Source: a virus. From it: a stretch of 36,874 nt of DNA. The position numbers and the translations under genes were made by a program. How positions within the stretch are numbered: position 1 is the first letter of the stretch; every line of letters starts with the position of its first letter. The notes under the pieces are model-generated. The model worked only from the letters and a program-made list of their open reading frames with translations, ran no database searches and was not told where the DNA came from. Of the stretch, positions 8,011 to 15,681 are shown in pieces. Location: IMG/VR virus record IMGVR_UViG_3300044648_000263, positions 1-36,874 of that record; one strand, written 5' to 3'.

Positions 8011-8691
8011 TCACCCCGCGCGGCCGAGCCCCTGCACCTCGGCCGCGGCTTCCACCATCAGCTCGGACATCCGCCGCCGCGATCCGTTGATCACCTTCAT
8101 GTAGGCCAACTGCCCCGCACTCAGGCCGGCCCGGTACGCGGCCAGCAGCTCTTTGCGCACGACTCCGGCCGGCGCAACCGTCAGGACATCGAGCTTCTCC
8201 ATCGCCGCCGGCAGGTCGAAGCTGGGCGCGACCATCACCGGCTCCACGCGCATATCCTCGCCAGTCCGGGCGACCAACGCCCGGCAGTCCGGGCACGTCG
8301 CAACGTGCGCCCGCCAGAAAGCCTCGCCCTCTTCGTCCCTGCTCGAGCAGGAGCATTCGCCCGGTCCGCAGCATTCCCCGTAGCACGGTTCGTAGGTGTC
8401 GCAACAGCATTCGCCGCGCGGTACCGGGTCGAACGAATTGCGAAGGCAGCCAGGAAACAGGCAGTAGGCCTTTCCGTCGTCCCACTCCACGGTCTTGTAC
8501 CGCGGCGCACGCCGGGCGGTGCCGCCCGTGTGGCCAACGACCGGGCACGACCAGTCGCGCCATTCCAGGTGCAACCCGTCCGGACTGGCGCCCGCGTGGC
8601 GCACCTGCAAGCCGCCCCGCAGTGTCTTCCACTCCGGCCCGTGCTCGCGCAGCAGCCCCCGCTGCACGGTTGACGTGTCATCAGTCGACAT
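8011..8691 (-). CDS. Cysteine-rich protein with possible zinc-binding cluster
   Basis: A 226-residue protein with an exceptional cysteine run in its middle (about residues 77-140): CLFPGC, GECCCD, YEPCYGECCGPGECSC and HVATCPDC. These could bind one or more zinc ions or a metal cluster; HVATCPDCRAL resembles the zinc-binding anti-sigma or zinc-finger pattern HxxxCxxC. The C-terminal third is helical. The ATG at 8691 overlaps the upstream stop (TGATG). No known family is recognised. A DNA- or protein-binding regulator is a reasonable guess only. Confidence 0.65.
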   Translation of the reverse strand: MSTDDTSTVQRGLLREHGPEWKTLRGGLQVRHAGASPDGLHLEWRDWSCPVVGHTGGTARRAPRYKTVEWDDGKAYCLFPGCLRNSFDPVPRGECCCDTYEPCYGECCGPGECSCSSRDEEGEAFWRAHVATCPDCRALVARTGEDMRVEPVMVAPSFDLPAAMEKLDVLTVAPAGVVRKELLAAYRAGLSAGQLAYMKVINGSRRRMSELMVEAAAEVQGLGRAG

Positions 8692-9341
8692 CAGGTCTTT
8701 ACCTCCATTTGGTCCGATTTAGCACTAATCGCCAGTTCGTACACCTTTTCGATCCCGACCGACGCTGGCAACGCACCCTGCCACCACCACCACGCACCAT
8801 CGGTGCGACCGTCCCGCCACACCGCCACGGTGCGCTCGAGGAACTGCCCGCGCTGCCGCCGAGCCCGGACGGACACGAACTCGGCCAGCTCATCGCGGTC
8901 GGCCATCTTGCCGTCCGCGCCCTTGCGGCGCCGCCGCGTCCACGCCTTGCTATAGACCACCGCGAACACGTCCCAGCCGTCCCCTCGCAGGGCGTTGAGG
9001 AACTTCAGCGCCTCGCGCGGTACCTCCGAACCGCTGGCCGCCCGGCCGCGCACGGTGCCGGCGGTCGGCAGGGGCTCGACGTGCTCACTCTCGGCACGTT
9101 CAGCGCGCATCGCGTCAGCGATCTCGCGGTGCACCTGATCCCTCGCCCGCCACCACGCGTCGTCGTCCCCGCCGTAGGCCTCCCAGAGCGCGTAGAGCCG
9201 GCGCACGCTCGGGGTGGGGTTGGGGATGTCGCGCAGCCCCTGGTGGCGCAGTGGGGCGCTGATGGGCCACCAAACCCAGAGCAGCGCCCCGTCCGGGCCG
9301 AAGACGATCGCCCTAGCGTCGTCGAGCAGCGTCGACTTCAC
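8691..9341 (-). CDS. Hypothetical protein
   Basis: A 216-residue protein starting at GTG 9341, which overlaps the upstream stop as GTGA. It contains LLWVWWPISAPLRHQGLRD, a basic linker (KAWTRRRRKGADGK) and a Trp run (DGAWWWWQGALP) near the C-terminus. It looks soluble. No family recognised. It is co-transcribed with the resolvase and the cysteine-rich protein. Confidence 0.6.
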   Translation of the reverse strand: MKSTLLDDARAIVFGPDGALLWVWWPISAPLRHQGLRDIPNPTPSVRRLYALWEAYGGDDDAWWRARDQVHREIADAMRAERAESEHVEPLPTAGTVRGRAASGSEVPREALKFLNALRGDGWDVFAVVYSKAWTRRRRKGADGKMADRDELAEFVSVRARRQRGQFLERTVAVWRDGRTDGAWWWWQGALPASVGIEKVYELAISAKSDQMEVKT

Positions 9342-9724
9342 GAACTACCCGTCACGCGCAGGCGCGGCCCGGGGTCGGTCCCGGCCGCCTGGCGCCAGAA
9401 CTCAGCCCGTTCCCCGCGCAGCGTCGACACCAACGCCTCGATAGCCTCAGCCAACCGAATCAGATCACTCTTCGCGCCAGCGCCCGGCGCCGGACCGTCG
9501 GGCAGCTCAACCACCGAGATGCACGCACTACCGAAGCAGTCATCACCATGCCCCTCCAGGTGCACTACCCACTTGCTCTGGGTGAACATGGACGATGCGT
9601 CGATCGCCGCACTCGCCGTACGTGCGGCGATCACCGAGCCTCCACCCTGCGTCGTATTGTCGAACCGCACCAACGTACCGACCGGGTATTTCGCGTTCCA
9701 TTCTTCCGCCGTCAGATCGCTCAT
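9338..9724 (-). CDS. Hypothetical protein
   Basis: A 128-residue protein beginning MSDLTAEEWNAKYPVGTLVRFD. The N-terminal half, with YPVGTLVRFDN and KWVVHLEG, looks like a small beta-barrel; the C-terminal half is helical (SDLIRLAEAIEALVSTLRGE). The ATG at 9724 overlaps the RusA stop as TGATG. Similar short proteins with a YPVGTxVxF start are common in actinophages, with no known function. Confidence 0.6.
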   Translation of the reverse strand: MSDLTAEEWNAKYPVGTLVRFDNTTQGGGSVIAARTASAAIDASSMFTQSKWVVHLEGHGDDCFGSACISVVELPDGPAPGAGAKSDLIRLAEAIEALVSTLRGERAEFWRQAAGTDPGPRLRVTGSS

Positions 9725-10203
9725 CAGACACTCTCCACTCTGCACAGTAGGCCGGCAGTCTCGCCGCGATCGTCGTCCGCCCAGCGCTTACGCGCGTTCA
9801 GCTCCACCACCTGAGCGTCATCAGCGTACACTCTAGCTACAGTGAGTGCGTCGAGCAACGTGCGTGAAAGCTTATCGGAATCCCCATACGCGCGCGAGAT
9901 CGGGTCGATGCCGTAGCGGCCCCGCTTCGGGGTATCGAACAGAAAATGTGCCGTCACGCTCACTCCGGCCCCGGCGTACGGCGGCCGCACCCGATCCGAC
10001 TGGCGGTACCGCGCGTTGGCAACCTCGGCCACCTGGCGCTGCCAGTCGGTCAACGTCTCCTCGCTGGACAGGTAGGTACGCACACCATCTTTCAGCGAGC
10101 ACACCCCACACTCAGCGTCGTTGTGGCGCACGCACCGCACCATAGGTCTGTACGACCCTTTGGGACGCGGCTTGCCCGGCACCCAGAACTCAACCAGTAG
10201 CAC
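9724..10203 (-). CDS. RusA-like Holliday junction resolvase
   Basis: A 159-residue endonuclease of the RusA family, expected to cut four-way junctions during replication, recombination or before packaging. FWVPGKPRPKGS opens the fold. GDSDKLSRTLLDAL (about 107-120) carries the metal-binding aspartates D108 and D110, and VYADDAQVVELNARKRW (about 125-141) gives the conserved DD and catalytic Lys. A cysteine/histidine insert (C24, H27, C32, C35) after strand one is unusual and could bind zinc. The GTG at 10203 overlaps the upstream TAG by one base. Confidence 0.88.
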   Translation of the reverse strand: MLLVEFWVPGKPRPKGSYRPMVRCVRHNDAECGVCSLKDGVRTYLSSEETLTDWQRQVAEVANARYRQSDRVRPPYAGAGVSVTAHFLFDTPKRGRYGIDPISRAYGDSDKLSRTLLDALTVARVYADDAQVVELNARKRWADDDRGETAGLLCRVESV

Positions 10204-10553
10204 TACGACTCCACCTTCCACGCGCCAACCGGTATCCAGCGCTCGTCCACCCTGACGTAGCAGGAGCCGTCCAGCGCCGGCCCCACCCACTTGGTCTCGT
10301 TGCCCGTCGTCTCGCCGAGGCGAACGCACGCGCGCTCCGCCGACCGGTTGCTGAAGTACACCCCCGTCATCGTCAATCCGACGACAAGCGCCACGATGAG
10401 AACAAAGCCAGTCAGAAAACCCCAGCCAGAGAACCAGAAATCCTCGCGACGCTGCTTGCGCATCTGCCGTCGCCACGCCCGATTCTCGCGCTCCGCATCG
10501 CCCACCTCTCCGGGATCCGTCCAGTAGCCGACCATCTCATCGAACCTACTCAT
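10203..10553 (-). CDS. Single-pass membrane protein
   Basis: A 116-residue protein with a charged N-terminal half (ERENRAWRRQMRKQRRED), one strong membrane segment (FLTGFVLIVALVVGLTMTGVYF, about 46-67) and a 49-residue C-terminal domain with two Cys that probably lies outside the membrane. Family unknown. It starts at ATG 10553, six bases after a TAGGGT hexamer, so it may head a leaderless transcript that continues into the RusA gene. Confidence 0.65.
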   Translation of the reverse strand: MSRFDEMVGYWTDPGEVGDAERENRAWRRQMRKQRREDFWFSGWGFLTGFVLIVALVVGLTMTGVYFSNRSAERACVRLGETTGNETKWVGPALDGSCYVRVDERWIPVGAWKVES

Positions 10554-10559
10554 GACTCC

Positions 10560-10594
10560 ACCCTATCACACTGCACTGCACATACATTGCACAA
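10560..10594 (-). promoter_or_regulatory. Candidate leaderless promoter upstream of 10553
   Basis: A TAGGGT -10 (10565-10560) sits six bases before the ATG, the same arrangement as at 15403 and 18180. The -35 is weak; the nearest TTG-type hexamer (TTGTGC) is 23 bases upstream instead of 17-18. A GTGCAGTGCAG stretch lies in the spacer. Called on the -10 geometry only. Confidence 0.4.
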
Positions 10595-12232
10595 TCAGCG
10601 TGCGTACGAGATGCGCGCGTCCAGCCGCGCGCTGGCCTTGCGGATCAGGATCGCGTCGTTGACGTCGCCGCACCGCATGTCCGCCGTGACCACGACGCCA
10701 TGCTCCCGTGCCGTCGCCTTCAGCTTCGCGCTAGGCTTCTGTTTGCGCCACCGCGCGTCGCGAACCGTCAGCATCTGCTCGTGACCGGTGACGTTGGCCT
10801 CCCCGTAGCTCATCGCATACGACATGTCCTGCACCCCACGCTCAATACCCCAGGACGTGCCCGGGGTTGGCGAAGCGCGAATGACCATCCACCCCCCGGT
10901 CGGGTCGGGAATGATGGCGATGAGGTCGAGTCCCGCCGGCAGAAACCAGATGCCACCATCGGTCTGTAGCCAGGCCGCGTGCGAGGTGCCGAACAGATCC
11001 ACATACTCCGACACCAGCCGACCGTCGCGATACTCCACAATGGAGTCATCTGTCGACTCTCCGTCGACAAGCAGATCGTCCAGCCCCGGCTCGTCCTGGA
11101 CCAGCAACCCATCCACCGTGTCGGTGATTTCCTCCACGTCGGACAGGTCCAACGCGGCGAGGGAGGCCAGACGCATCCGCTTGGACACCCCGACGACGTC
11201 GAGTACGAGCGCGTCGCGCTTGCCGGGCCACGGCCTCAGGACGCGGCCGGCCATCTGGATGTAGAGCCCGCGGCTCTTCGTCGGCCGAGCGATCACGCAG
11301 ACCTCGGCCATCGGCAAATCGGTACCTTCGGTCAGAACCATGCAGTTGGTGAGCCACTGGACCTTTCCGGCGCGGAAGGCCTCGAGGGTCGCCCGGCGCT
11401 CGTCCATCGGCTGCCGGCCCGTCACCACGGCCGCCGGCAAGCCGGCCTCATTGAGCCGCTGGGCCATCAGCTCGGCGAAGTCGACGGTAGGGGCGAAGAG
11501 GATGCCCTGACGCCCCTCAGCGTGATTCTGGATGGCTTCGACGATGCGGTCGGGCGCCATCGAGTCGGTCATCGCCCGACCCAGGTCTCCGTCCGCGAAG
11601 TCCCCGCGGCTGCGCTTCACGGTGTCCAGGTCGAGATCGTCGATCCGAACGTGAATACCTCTCGGCTTGACCAGGTACCCATCATCGATCAGCGGCTTGA
11701 TCGGGATCTCAAACGCCAGCTCTTGCCAGACGTCGCCGAGCTTGGCGCCGTCTGCGCGCTCCATCGTGGCGGTGACGCCCAGCGCGAGGGCTCCGCCAGT
11801 CGTGAAGCAGCCCAGCGCCTCCATAACCCTGCGATAACTCGGCGCGGTCGCGTGGTGACCCTCATCGACCACCAGTAGCCCGACATTCTTCAGCCGCGCC
11901 AGCCGCTTCGGATTGGCCACCGTCTGCACGCTGGCGTAGACCACCCGAGCGTGCGACTCGTCCCGCCCAGCCGCCACGATGCCGGCCCGCAGGTGGGGCG
12001 CCACGGAAGCCAGCTTGTTCATCGCCTGCCCCAGCAGCTCGTCGCGATGGGCCAGCAGGACCGTACGCCGACATCCCCGGGCGTGCGCCCGCTCGATCAC
12101 CGAAGAGAAGATCACCGTCTTGCCGGCCCCCGTCGGGGCCACCGCCCCGAGCCGCTGCACCCCGCGGTCCCAGCCAGCGAAGACGGAATCCACGGCGTCG
12201 GCCTGGTACGGCCGCAGCGCCAACCCGGTCAC
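10595..12232 (-). CDS. SF2 DEAD/DEAH-type helicase
   Basis: A 545-residue superfamily 2 helicase. Seen in order: Q-motif-like LRPYQ (6-10), Walker A APTGAGKT (32-39), motif Ia LLAHRDELL, motif II DEGH (about 123-126), motif III TAT (about 154-156), a second RecA domain with LFAPTV and TEGTDLP, and motif VI QMAGRVLRPWPGK (about 326-338). This arrangement matches type III restriction/UvsW-like DNA helicases of phages. The C-terminal ~170 residues are not recognised. The GTG at 12232 overlaps the upstream stop (GTGA) and sits just before the conserved LRPYQ; longer in-frame starts run deep into the neighbour. Likely role: replication fork or recombination remodelling. Confidence 0.9.
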   Translation of the reverse strand: MTGLALRPYQADAVDSVFAGWDRGVQRLGAVAPTGAGKTVIFSSVIERAHARGCRRTVLLAHRDELLGQAMNKLASVAPHLRAGIVAAGRDESHARVVYASVQTVANPKRLARLKNVGLLVVDEGHHATAPSYRRVMEALGCFTTGGALALGVTATMERADGAKLGDVWQELAFEIPIKPLIDDGYLVKPRGIHVRIDDLDLDTVKRSRGDFADGDLGRAMTDSMAPDRIVEAIQNHAEGRQGILFAPTVDFAELMAQRLNEAGLPAAVVTGRQPMDERRATLEAFRAGKVQWLTNCMVLTEGTDLPMAEVCVIARPTKSRGLYIQMAGRVLRPWPGKRDALVLDVVGVSKRMRLASLAALDLSDVEEITDTVDGLLVQDEPGLDDLLVDGESTDDSIVEYRDGRLVSEYVDLFGTSHAAWLQTDGGIWFLPAGLDLIAIIPDPTGGWMVIRASPTPGTSWGIERGVQDMSYAMSYGEANVTGHEQMLTVRDARWRKQKPSAKLKATAREHGVVVTADMRCGDVNDAILIRKASARLDARISYAR

Positions 12233-12570
12233 AGGATCCGCTCGATTCCCGACACCGCGTACCAGCCGCTGGCCCCCCTCCGCCACTCTTCGCCACAGAC
12301 GGCCACCGCGCACGGCTCCCATAGCGCCTCGCCATCATGCTCCGGGCCATGCTCGCCCTCCCCGGAGCGCTCCACCAGACGCCACCCCTCCATCTCCGGG
12401 CAAACGATCTTGCCCTTCGCGAAGTCGCGGGCGATCGTCAGCGCCTCCATCAACGCTTCCGACATCGAGACTCGCCCGTTCGGCTCTTCGGCCATGCGCT
12501 CACCGGTGTAGCGCCGCAGATCCGCCGCAGCCTCTTCGGTGAGTCTGATGCTCGTAAACACCTTCGCCAT
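12229..12570 (-). CDS. Ribbon-helix-helix-like protein with unknown C-terminal domain
   Basis: A 113-residue protein. Residues 1-50 (TSIRLTEEAAADLRRYTGERMAEE, then VSMSEALMEALTIARDF) match a ribbon-helix-helix DNA-binding fold: a short strand, then two helices with a Ser-rich turn. The C-terminal half (CPEMEGWRLVERSGEG, EPCAVAVCGEEWRRG) is unrecognised. It lies immediately downstream of the palindrome array at 12624-12823, which makes it a candidate binder of those sites. The ATG at 12570 follows a TACACT hexamer by six bases, suggesting a leaderless mRNA. Confidence 0.7.
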   Translation of the reverse strand: MAKVFTSIRLTEEAAADLRRYTGERMAEEPNGRVSMSEALMEALTIARDFAKGKIVCPEMEGWRLVERSGEGEHGPEHDGEALWEPCAVAVCGEEWRRGASGWYAVSGIERIL

Positions 12571-12576
12571 GCCACA

Positions 12577-12582
12577 AGTGTA
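12577..12582 (-). promoter_or_regulatory. -10 element for leaderless gene 12229-12570
   Basis: TACACT (12582-12577) sits exactly six bases before the ATG at 12570. The only TTGAC-type -35 is 23 bases upstream, so the -35 is uncertain. Called from the -10-to-ATG spacing shared with other genes here. Confidence 0.4.
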
Positions 12583-12623
12583 GCACAGTTTTTCTTCTTA
12601 CCTATCGTCAATCGACCCTCGGC

Positions 12624-12823
12624 GTTCACAGCCTCTGGGTCTTAGAAACCCAGAGGGCTGTGAACCGTACGCCCTGCTGGTTCACAGCTTGTGAACCGCT
12701 GTGAACTTTTTCGCGTTTCCCCTGGTCAGACGTTTTTCGGCTAGTTCACAGCATGTGAACGTGAGTGACTTTCGCGTTCACAGAGCTTGTGAACTACTGG
12801 CCAGTAGTTCACAGCTTGTGAAC
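12624..12823. repeat. Palindromic site array, candidate replication origin or operator
   Basis: This intergenic stretch holds three near-identical 17-bp palindromes: GTTCACAGCTTGTGAAC at 12680-12696 and 12807-12823, and GTTCACAGCATGTGAAC at 12744-12760. A variant with a 5-base centre lies at 12776-12794. At 12624-12665 the two half-sites are split by a 9-bp hairpin (CCTCTGGGT / ACCCAGAGG). A lone half-site CTGTGAAC is at 12699-12706. A perfect 20-bp palindrome (12791-12810) bridges the last two sites. The array lies between the primase-helicase and a ribbon-helix-helix gene, next to an AT-rich tract (TTTTTTCGCATTT). It looks like an iteron origin or a multi-site operator. Confidence 0.7.
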
Positions 12824-12847
12824 TCACTCTCTGTAGTTTTTTCGCAT

Positions 12848-14908
12848 TTAAGGAGAGGGGGTCAGCCATGATCCATCCCCGCCCCCGTCGCCGCCGAACC
12901 CGGACCATCTGTCGAATTTCGCCTTGTCCGCCCACTTCTGACCATTCCGGACAACCAGCCCCTTCTCGAGCAAGCCGCCCATGGTCCCCTCGCGGGTCAG
13001 CGCGTAGGTCAACGTCGACTTGCCCATGGGTCCCCGGCCGTGCGCCTTGCGGAATTCGTTGATCTTGCCGAGGATGACCGACTGCGTCTCCCCTTCAGGT
13101 AGCCCGACCTCCCGCAGGACGTGCAGTACCTCAGCCTGTATCTCGGTGGGGGCGGCCCGGTACTCCATCTCCGGCAGCCGCGCCGGTCCTTCCTGGTCGA
13201 ACACCAGAGTCAGCGACGAGCGTGCCCCGTGCGCGTCGGTCGGCAGCTGCACCACCGTCAGCGCCAGCCCCCACTCCAGGTCGTCGCGGCCATCCTTGGA
13301 CTTCTCGCACCGCAGGCGCGCGCGCATCTCGCCCTTCGGCCCGATGCGTTCGATCTTCCACTCCATGTCCTGCGCGGCGTCGATGGCGCTGGCGCCCCGG
13401 GCGTCGCCGCCCCCGCGCCCCGTGTGGTGTACGACCAGCACGCAGGCGCCGCACGCCTCCCGGAGCGCGGACACCGCGGCGATCCACTGCCCCATCTGTC
13501 CGTTGTCGTTTTCATTCAGCCCGACCGACAGCCGGGCCTGCGTGTCCAGGACGACCAGCACGGGTCGGTCTTCGGCGGCCAGCTCGATCAGCTCGCGCCA
13601 CTCCGGCGTCATCGCCACCCCGCCGCCGGCCACCCGTACCGCCTGCACGGGAAGGGGGAGGATCATCAGCTCGTCCCCGACCGGCCCGTGCCGGCTCTCC
13701 CACGCCTCGATCCGCTGGGCGATACCGGCCGCCCCCTCGGCGGCCACGTAGAGCACCACACCCTGGCGGACCGGCCGGTCGTTCCACGGCTTGCCGGTGG
13801 CCACGTGGCAGGCCCAGTCGATGGCCACGAACGACTTTCCCGACCCGGACGCGCCGATCAGCCACGAGTCGGAGTCGAGGTTGAGCACCCCCTCGATCAA
13901 CGGCGCCGGCCGGGGCAGGCGTCCCAGCTCCGAGCGGCGCAGCAGTTTGCTACGCAGTCCGCCGGACTCCGGTGGTGGCTCGGTAGCCGACGCCGGGAAA
14001 GGGGGCACCGCTTGAGGCGGGAGCGCCCCCGGCAGGAACGCCGCGCGCTGCACGGGCCCCACCGGCTCCACCGCTTTGGTTGTGCTCTTGACGTCCCAGA
14101 GATCAACCGCTTCCTCGAACTCCAGCCCGGTCCGCGCGAGGGCGTCCAGATAGTGATCCCGGTACACCTCGGCGTCCACCCCGCCGCCGGCGCACACCTC
14201 CCGGATCCGCCGCGCCAGCCGCCACCCCTCGTGGTTGCGCCGGCCCTCCGGCAGCTCGGCCAGCTCGCGCAGCATCCCGCCGACCGCGGCCGCGACGTAG
14301 CTCAGGTTCGGCACGGCCGGCGCGGCGGGTGCCGGCGCGGCTTTCGGGGCCGGGCGGATCAGGCTCAAGAGCTGCTCGGTGGGGGCGTACGCGCCCATCA
14401 TCATCCCCGGCAGCATGACGTAGCCGCCCTTCCCGGAAACCGAGGGCGGGACCACTACCTGCCCGCTGGTCCCGCGGATGTCGAATCCGACCGGCAGACG
14501 ACCGCTGGAGTTGTTCGGTTCGAAGTCCGTGGGCATCTGGAAGAACCAGTGGTACCCGCCCCCGCCCGTACGGGTGTGCGGAGGTGGCAGGACGCTCAGG
14601 TCGACCGGCCCGGTCGCGTTGGCGGGGTCCCAGTCCAGCACGAAGATTCCCGACACCGCACCGGTACGCACCCCCCAGTTGGCGTCCGGGTCTTCATCGA
14701 GCCAGGCCTGCACGTCCGGCCAGCTCGGAGCGGGGCGGGTCTCCCACCCGGCCCCGACGTTCGGATGCTTGCCGGCGCTCTTGCCGCACTGGGCGCCTCG
14801 GCGGCACGTGCAGTGCCCGTCCACGATATGGTGCAAACGCACCAGGGCCCACCCCCGGGTGTGGTACTCGCGCAGCATGGCCACTACATCTTGTGTATCA
14901 TCCACCAT
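12848..14908 (-). CDS. Primase-polymerase / RecA-type helicase fusion
   Basis: A 686-residue replication protein. Residues about 1-185 form a bifunctional primase-polymerase domain: a Cys/His knuckle (C33, C35, C41, H48), catalytic FVLDWD (D92, D94), GGGGYHWFF (H120) and FDIRGTSGQVVVPPS (D143). A linker follows. Residues about 330-570 are a RepA/RecA-like hexameric helicase with Walker A GASGSGKS (352-359), Walker B LVVLDT (about 451-456) and VVHHTGRGGGDARGAS. The last ~100 residues look like a winged helix. The ATG at 14908 follows a good GGAGG. With no phage DNA polymerase in the window, it probably primes and unwinds the origin and recruits the host replisome. Confidence 0.92.
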   Translation of the reverse strand: MVDDTQDVVAMLREYHTRGWALVRLHHIVDGHCTCRRGAQCGKSAGKHPNVGAGWETRPAPSWPDVQAWLDEDPDANWGVRTGAVSGIFVLDWDPANATGPVDLSVLPPPHTRTGGGGYHWFFQMPTDFEPNNSSGRLPVGFDIRGTSGQVVVPPSVSGKGGYVMLPGMMMGAYAPTEQLLSLIRPAPKAAPAPAAPAVPNLSYVAAAVGGMLRELAELPEGRRNHEGWRLARRIREVCAGGGVDAEVYRDHYLDALARTGLEFEEAVDLWDVKSTTKAVEPVGPVQRAAFLPGALPPQAVPPFPASATEPPPESGGLRSKLLRRSELGRLPRPAPLIEGVLNLDSDSWLIGASGSGKSFVAIDWACHVATGKPWNDRPVRQGVVLYVAAEGAAGIAQRIEAWESRHGPVGDELMILPLPVQAVRVAGGGVAMTPEWRELIELAAEDRPVLVVLDTQARLSVGLNENDNGQMGQWIAAVSALREACGACVLVVHHTGRGGGDARGASAIDAAQDMEWKIERIGPKGEMRARLRCEKSKDGRDDLEWGLALTVVQLPTDAHGARSSLTLVFDQEGPARLPEMEYRAAPTEIQAEVLHVLREVGLPEGETQSVILGKINEFRKAHGRGPMGKSTLTYALTREGTMGGLLEKGLVVRNGQKWADKAKFDRWSGFGGDGGGDGSWLTPSP

Positions 14909-14950
14909 GTACCTCCATCATTCAGTTGTCGTGTCCACCCCGGCAGCACG

Positions 14951-14984
14951 CGACCCCCGCCCGTCTACAGCGGTGCGGGGGTCG
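14951..14984. terminator. GC-rich hairpin between regulator and primase genes
   Basis: CGACCCCCGC and GCGGGGGTCG form a 10-bp stem with a 14-base loop. It follows the regulator stop at 15001 and precedes the primase start. There is no clear U-run, so it may attenuate and not fully terminate leftward transcription. Confidence 0.55.
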
Positions 14985-15000
14985 ATCGTATCTCCGGGCG

Positions 15001-15336
15001 TTACCGGGCGGCGGCCTTCGCCTTGCGGTTGAGCTTGCGCTCGGCGGCGGCCAGCTCGGCCGGCTCGCACGCGGCCTCGGCGCGGACCAGCGCCTCATCG
15101 ACCAGGGTGCGGATGAGGTCACTGCGCAGCGTGCCGCGCACGAGCGCGACGCGGTCGATGCGCTTGAGAACGCTGGGACGAAAGTTGACGGTGGTCTGCG
15201 CGGACACCGCCTCGATCCCCGCGTCGCCCAACGCCCGGCGCCCCCGGCGCACAGGGGCGGCGGCGGGGGCGGGCTCGACGGGAGGGGCGGTACGCGCCGC
15301 GCGCTTGCGCGGCTGCTTCACTGTAGTTTCACTCAT
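15001..15336 (-). CDS. Ribbon-helix-helix transcriptional regulator
   Basis: A 111-residue protein. A disordered Arg/Pro/Ala-rich N-terminus (residues 1-40) precedes TVNFRPSVLKRIDRVALVRG and TLRSDLIRTLVDEAL (about 47-85), a good ribbon-helix-helix: strand for DNA contact, then two helices. The C-terminus is basic and helical. It is divergent from the plus-strand early gene at 15415, with back-to-back promoters between them, the usual place for a phage regulator. The start is taken as ATG 15336; an in-frame GTG at 15345 overlaps the -10 hexamer and cannot be in the expected transcript. Confidence 0.75.
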   Translation of the reverse strand: MSETTVKQPRKRAARTAPPVEPAPAAAPVRRGRRALGDAGIEAVSAQTTVNFRPSVLKRIDRVALVRGTLRSDLIRTLVDEALVRAEAACEPAELAAAERKLNRKAKAAAR

Positions 15337-15343
15337 GGTCGAC

Positions 15344-15373
15344 ACGATACCTCAAGGTCAGCACGTGCGGCAA
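15344..15373 (-). promoter_or_regulatory. Leftward promoter of the regulator
   Basis: TTGCCG (15373-15368), an 18-base spacer, TATCGT (15349-15344), then seven bases to ATG 15336. The transcript would be leaderless or nearly so. Its -35 is only six bases from the -35 of the rightward promoter, so binding of one regulator could affect both. Confidence 0.6.
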
Positions 15374-15379
15374 GTGGCA

Positions 15380-15408
15380 TTGCATGTTCACTGTATTTGC
15401 GGTAGGGT
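15380..15408 (+). promoter_or_regulatory. Rightward leaderless promoter for gene 15415
   Basis: TTGCAT (15380-15385), a 17-base spacer, then TAGGGT (15403-15408) in the context TGCGGTAGGGT. Six bases separate the -10 from ATG 15415. A GGCATTGCA motif (15376-15384) overlaps the -35. Confidence 0.7.
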
Positions 15409-15414
15409 GGTGGT

Positions 15415-15681
15415 ATGACGATAGATTACAGGCTGAGTCGCCTGATCGAGATCGCCGAAGGGGAGCTGGCCCGAACCGGCGGGGATGAGATGCCGGAGGA
15501 AACGGCCTACGCCCTGGCGCGTGGCGTCTTCGGGCAGGTCGAGGGAGCGTCGGAGGTTTACGGCATCTGCTCGGAGCTGGAATCCAACTTCCGGCGATCG
15601 CGCGAACTCTGGGACGCGCTGATTCAAGAGGTGCGCGACCGGCAGGCGCGGTTGCGCCAGATCGGACAGGAGGAATCATGA
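15415..15681 (+). CDS. Small early protein, first rightward gene
   Basis: An 88-residue, mostly helical, acidic protein (MTIDYRLSRLIEIAEGEL, then ELWDALIQEVRDRQARLRQ). No family recognised. It lies directly opposite the ribbon-helix-helix regulator and is probably the first gene expressed rightward. Translation appears leaderless: no ribosome-binding site fits and the -10 ends six bases upstream. Its stop overlaps the next start as ATGA. Confidence 0.65.
   Translation: MTIDYRLSRLIEIAEGELARTGGDEMPEETAYALARGVFGQVEGASEVYGICSELESNFRRSRELWDALIQEVRDRQARLRQIGQEES

Noticed and set aside
12624-12823. CRISPR array
   Set aside because: Units are palindromes at irregular spacing with no unique spacers of constant length and no cas operon; the Cas4-like nuclease elsewhere is a typical phage exonuclease.
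12741-12935. Small minus-strand ORF through the palindrome array
   Set aside because: It is the translation of the palindromes and the primase end, has no plausible ribosome-binding site and starts inside the primase gene.
13121-15418. Very long plus-strand open frame (765 codons) opposite the primase-helicase
   Set aside because: The minus-strand gene has clear motifs over its full length; the opposite frame is Arg/His/Pro-rich with no recognisable domain, as expected for the antisense of GC-rich DNA.
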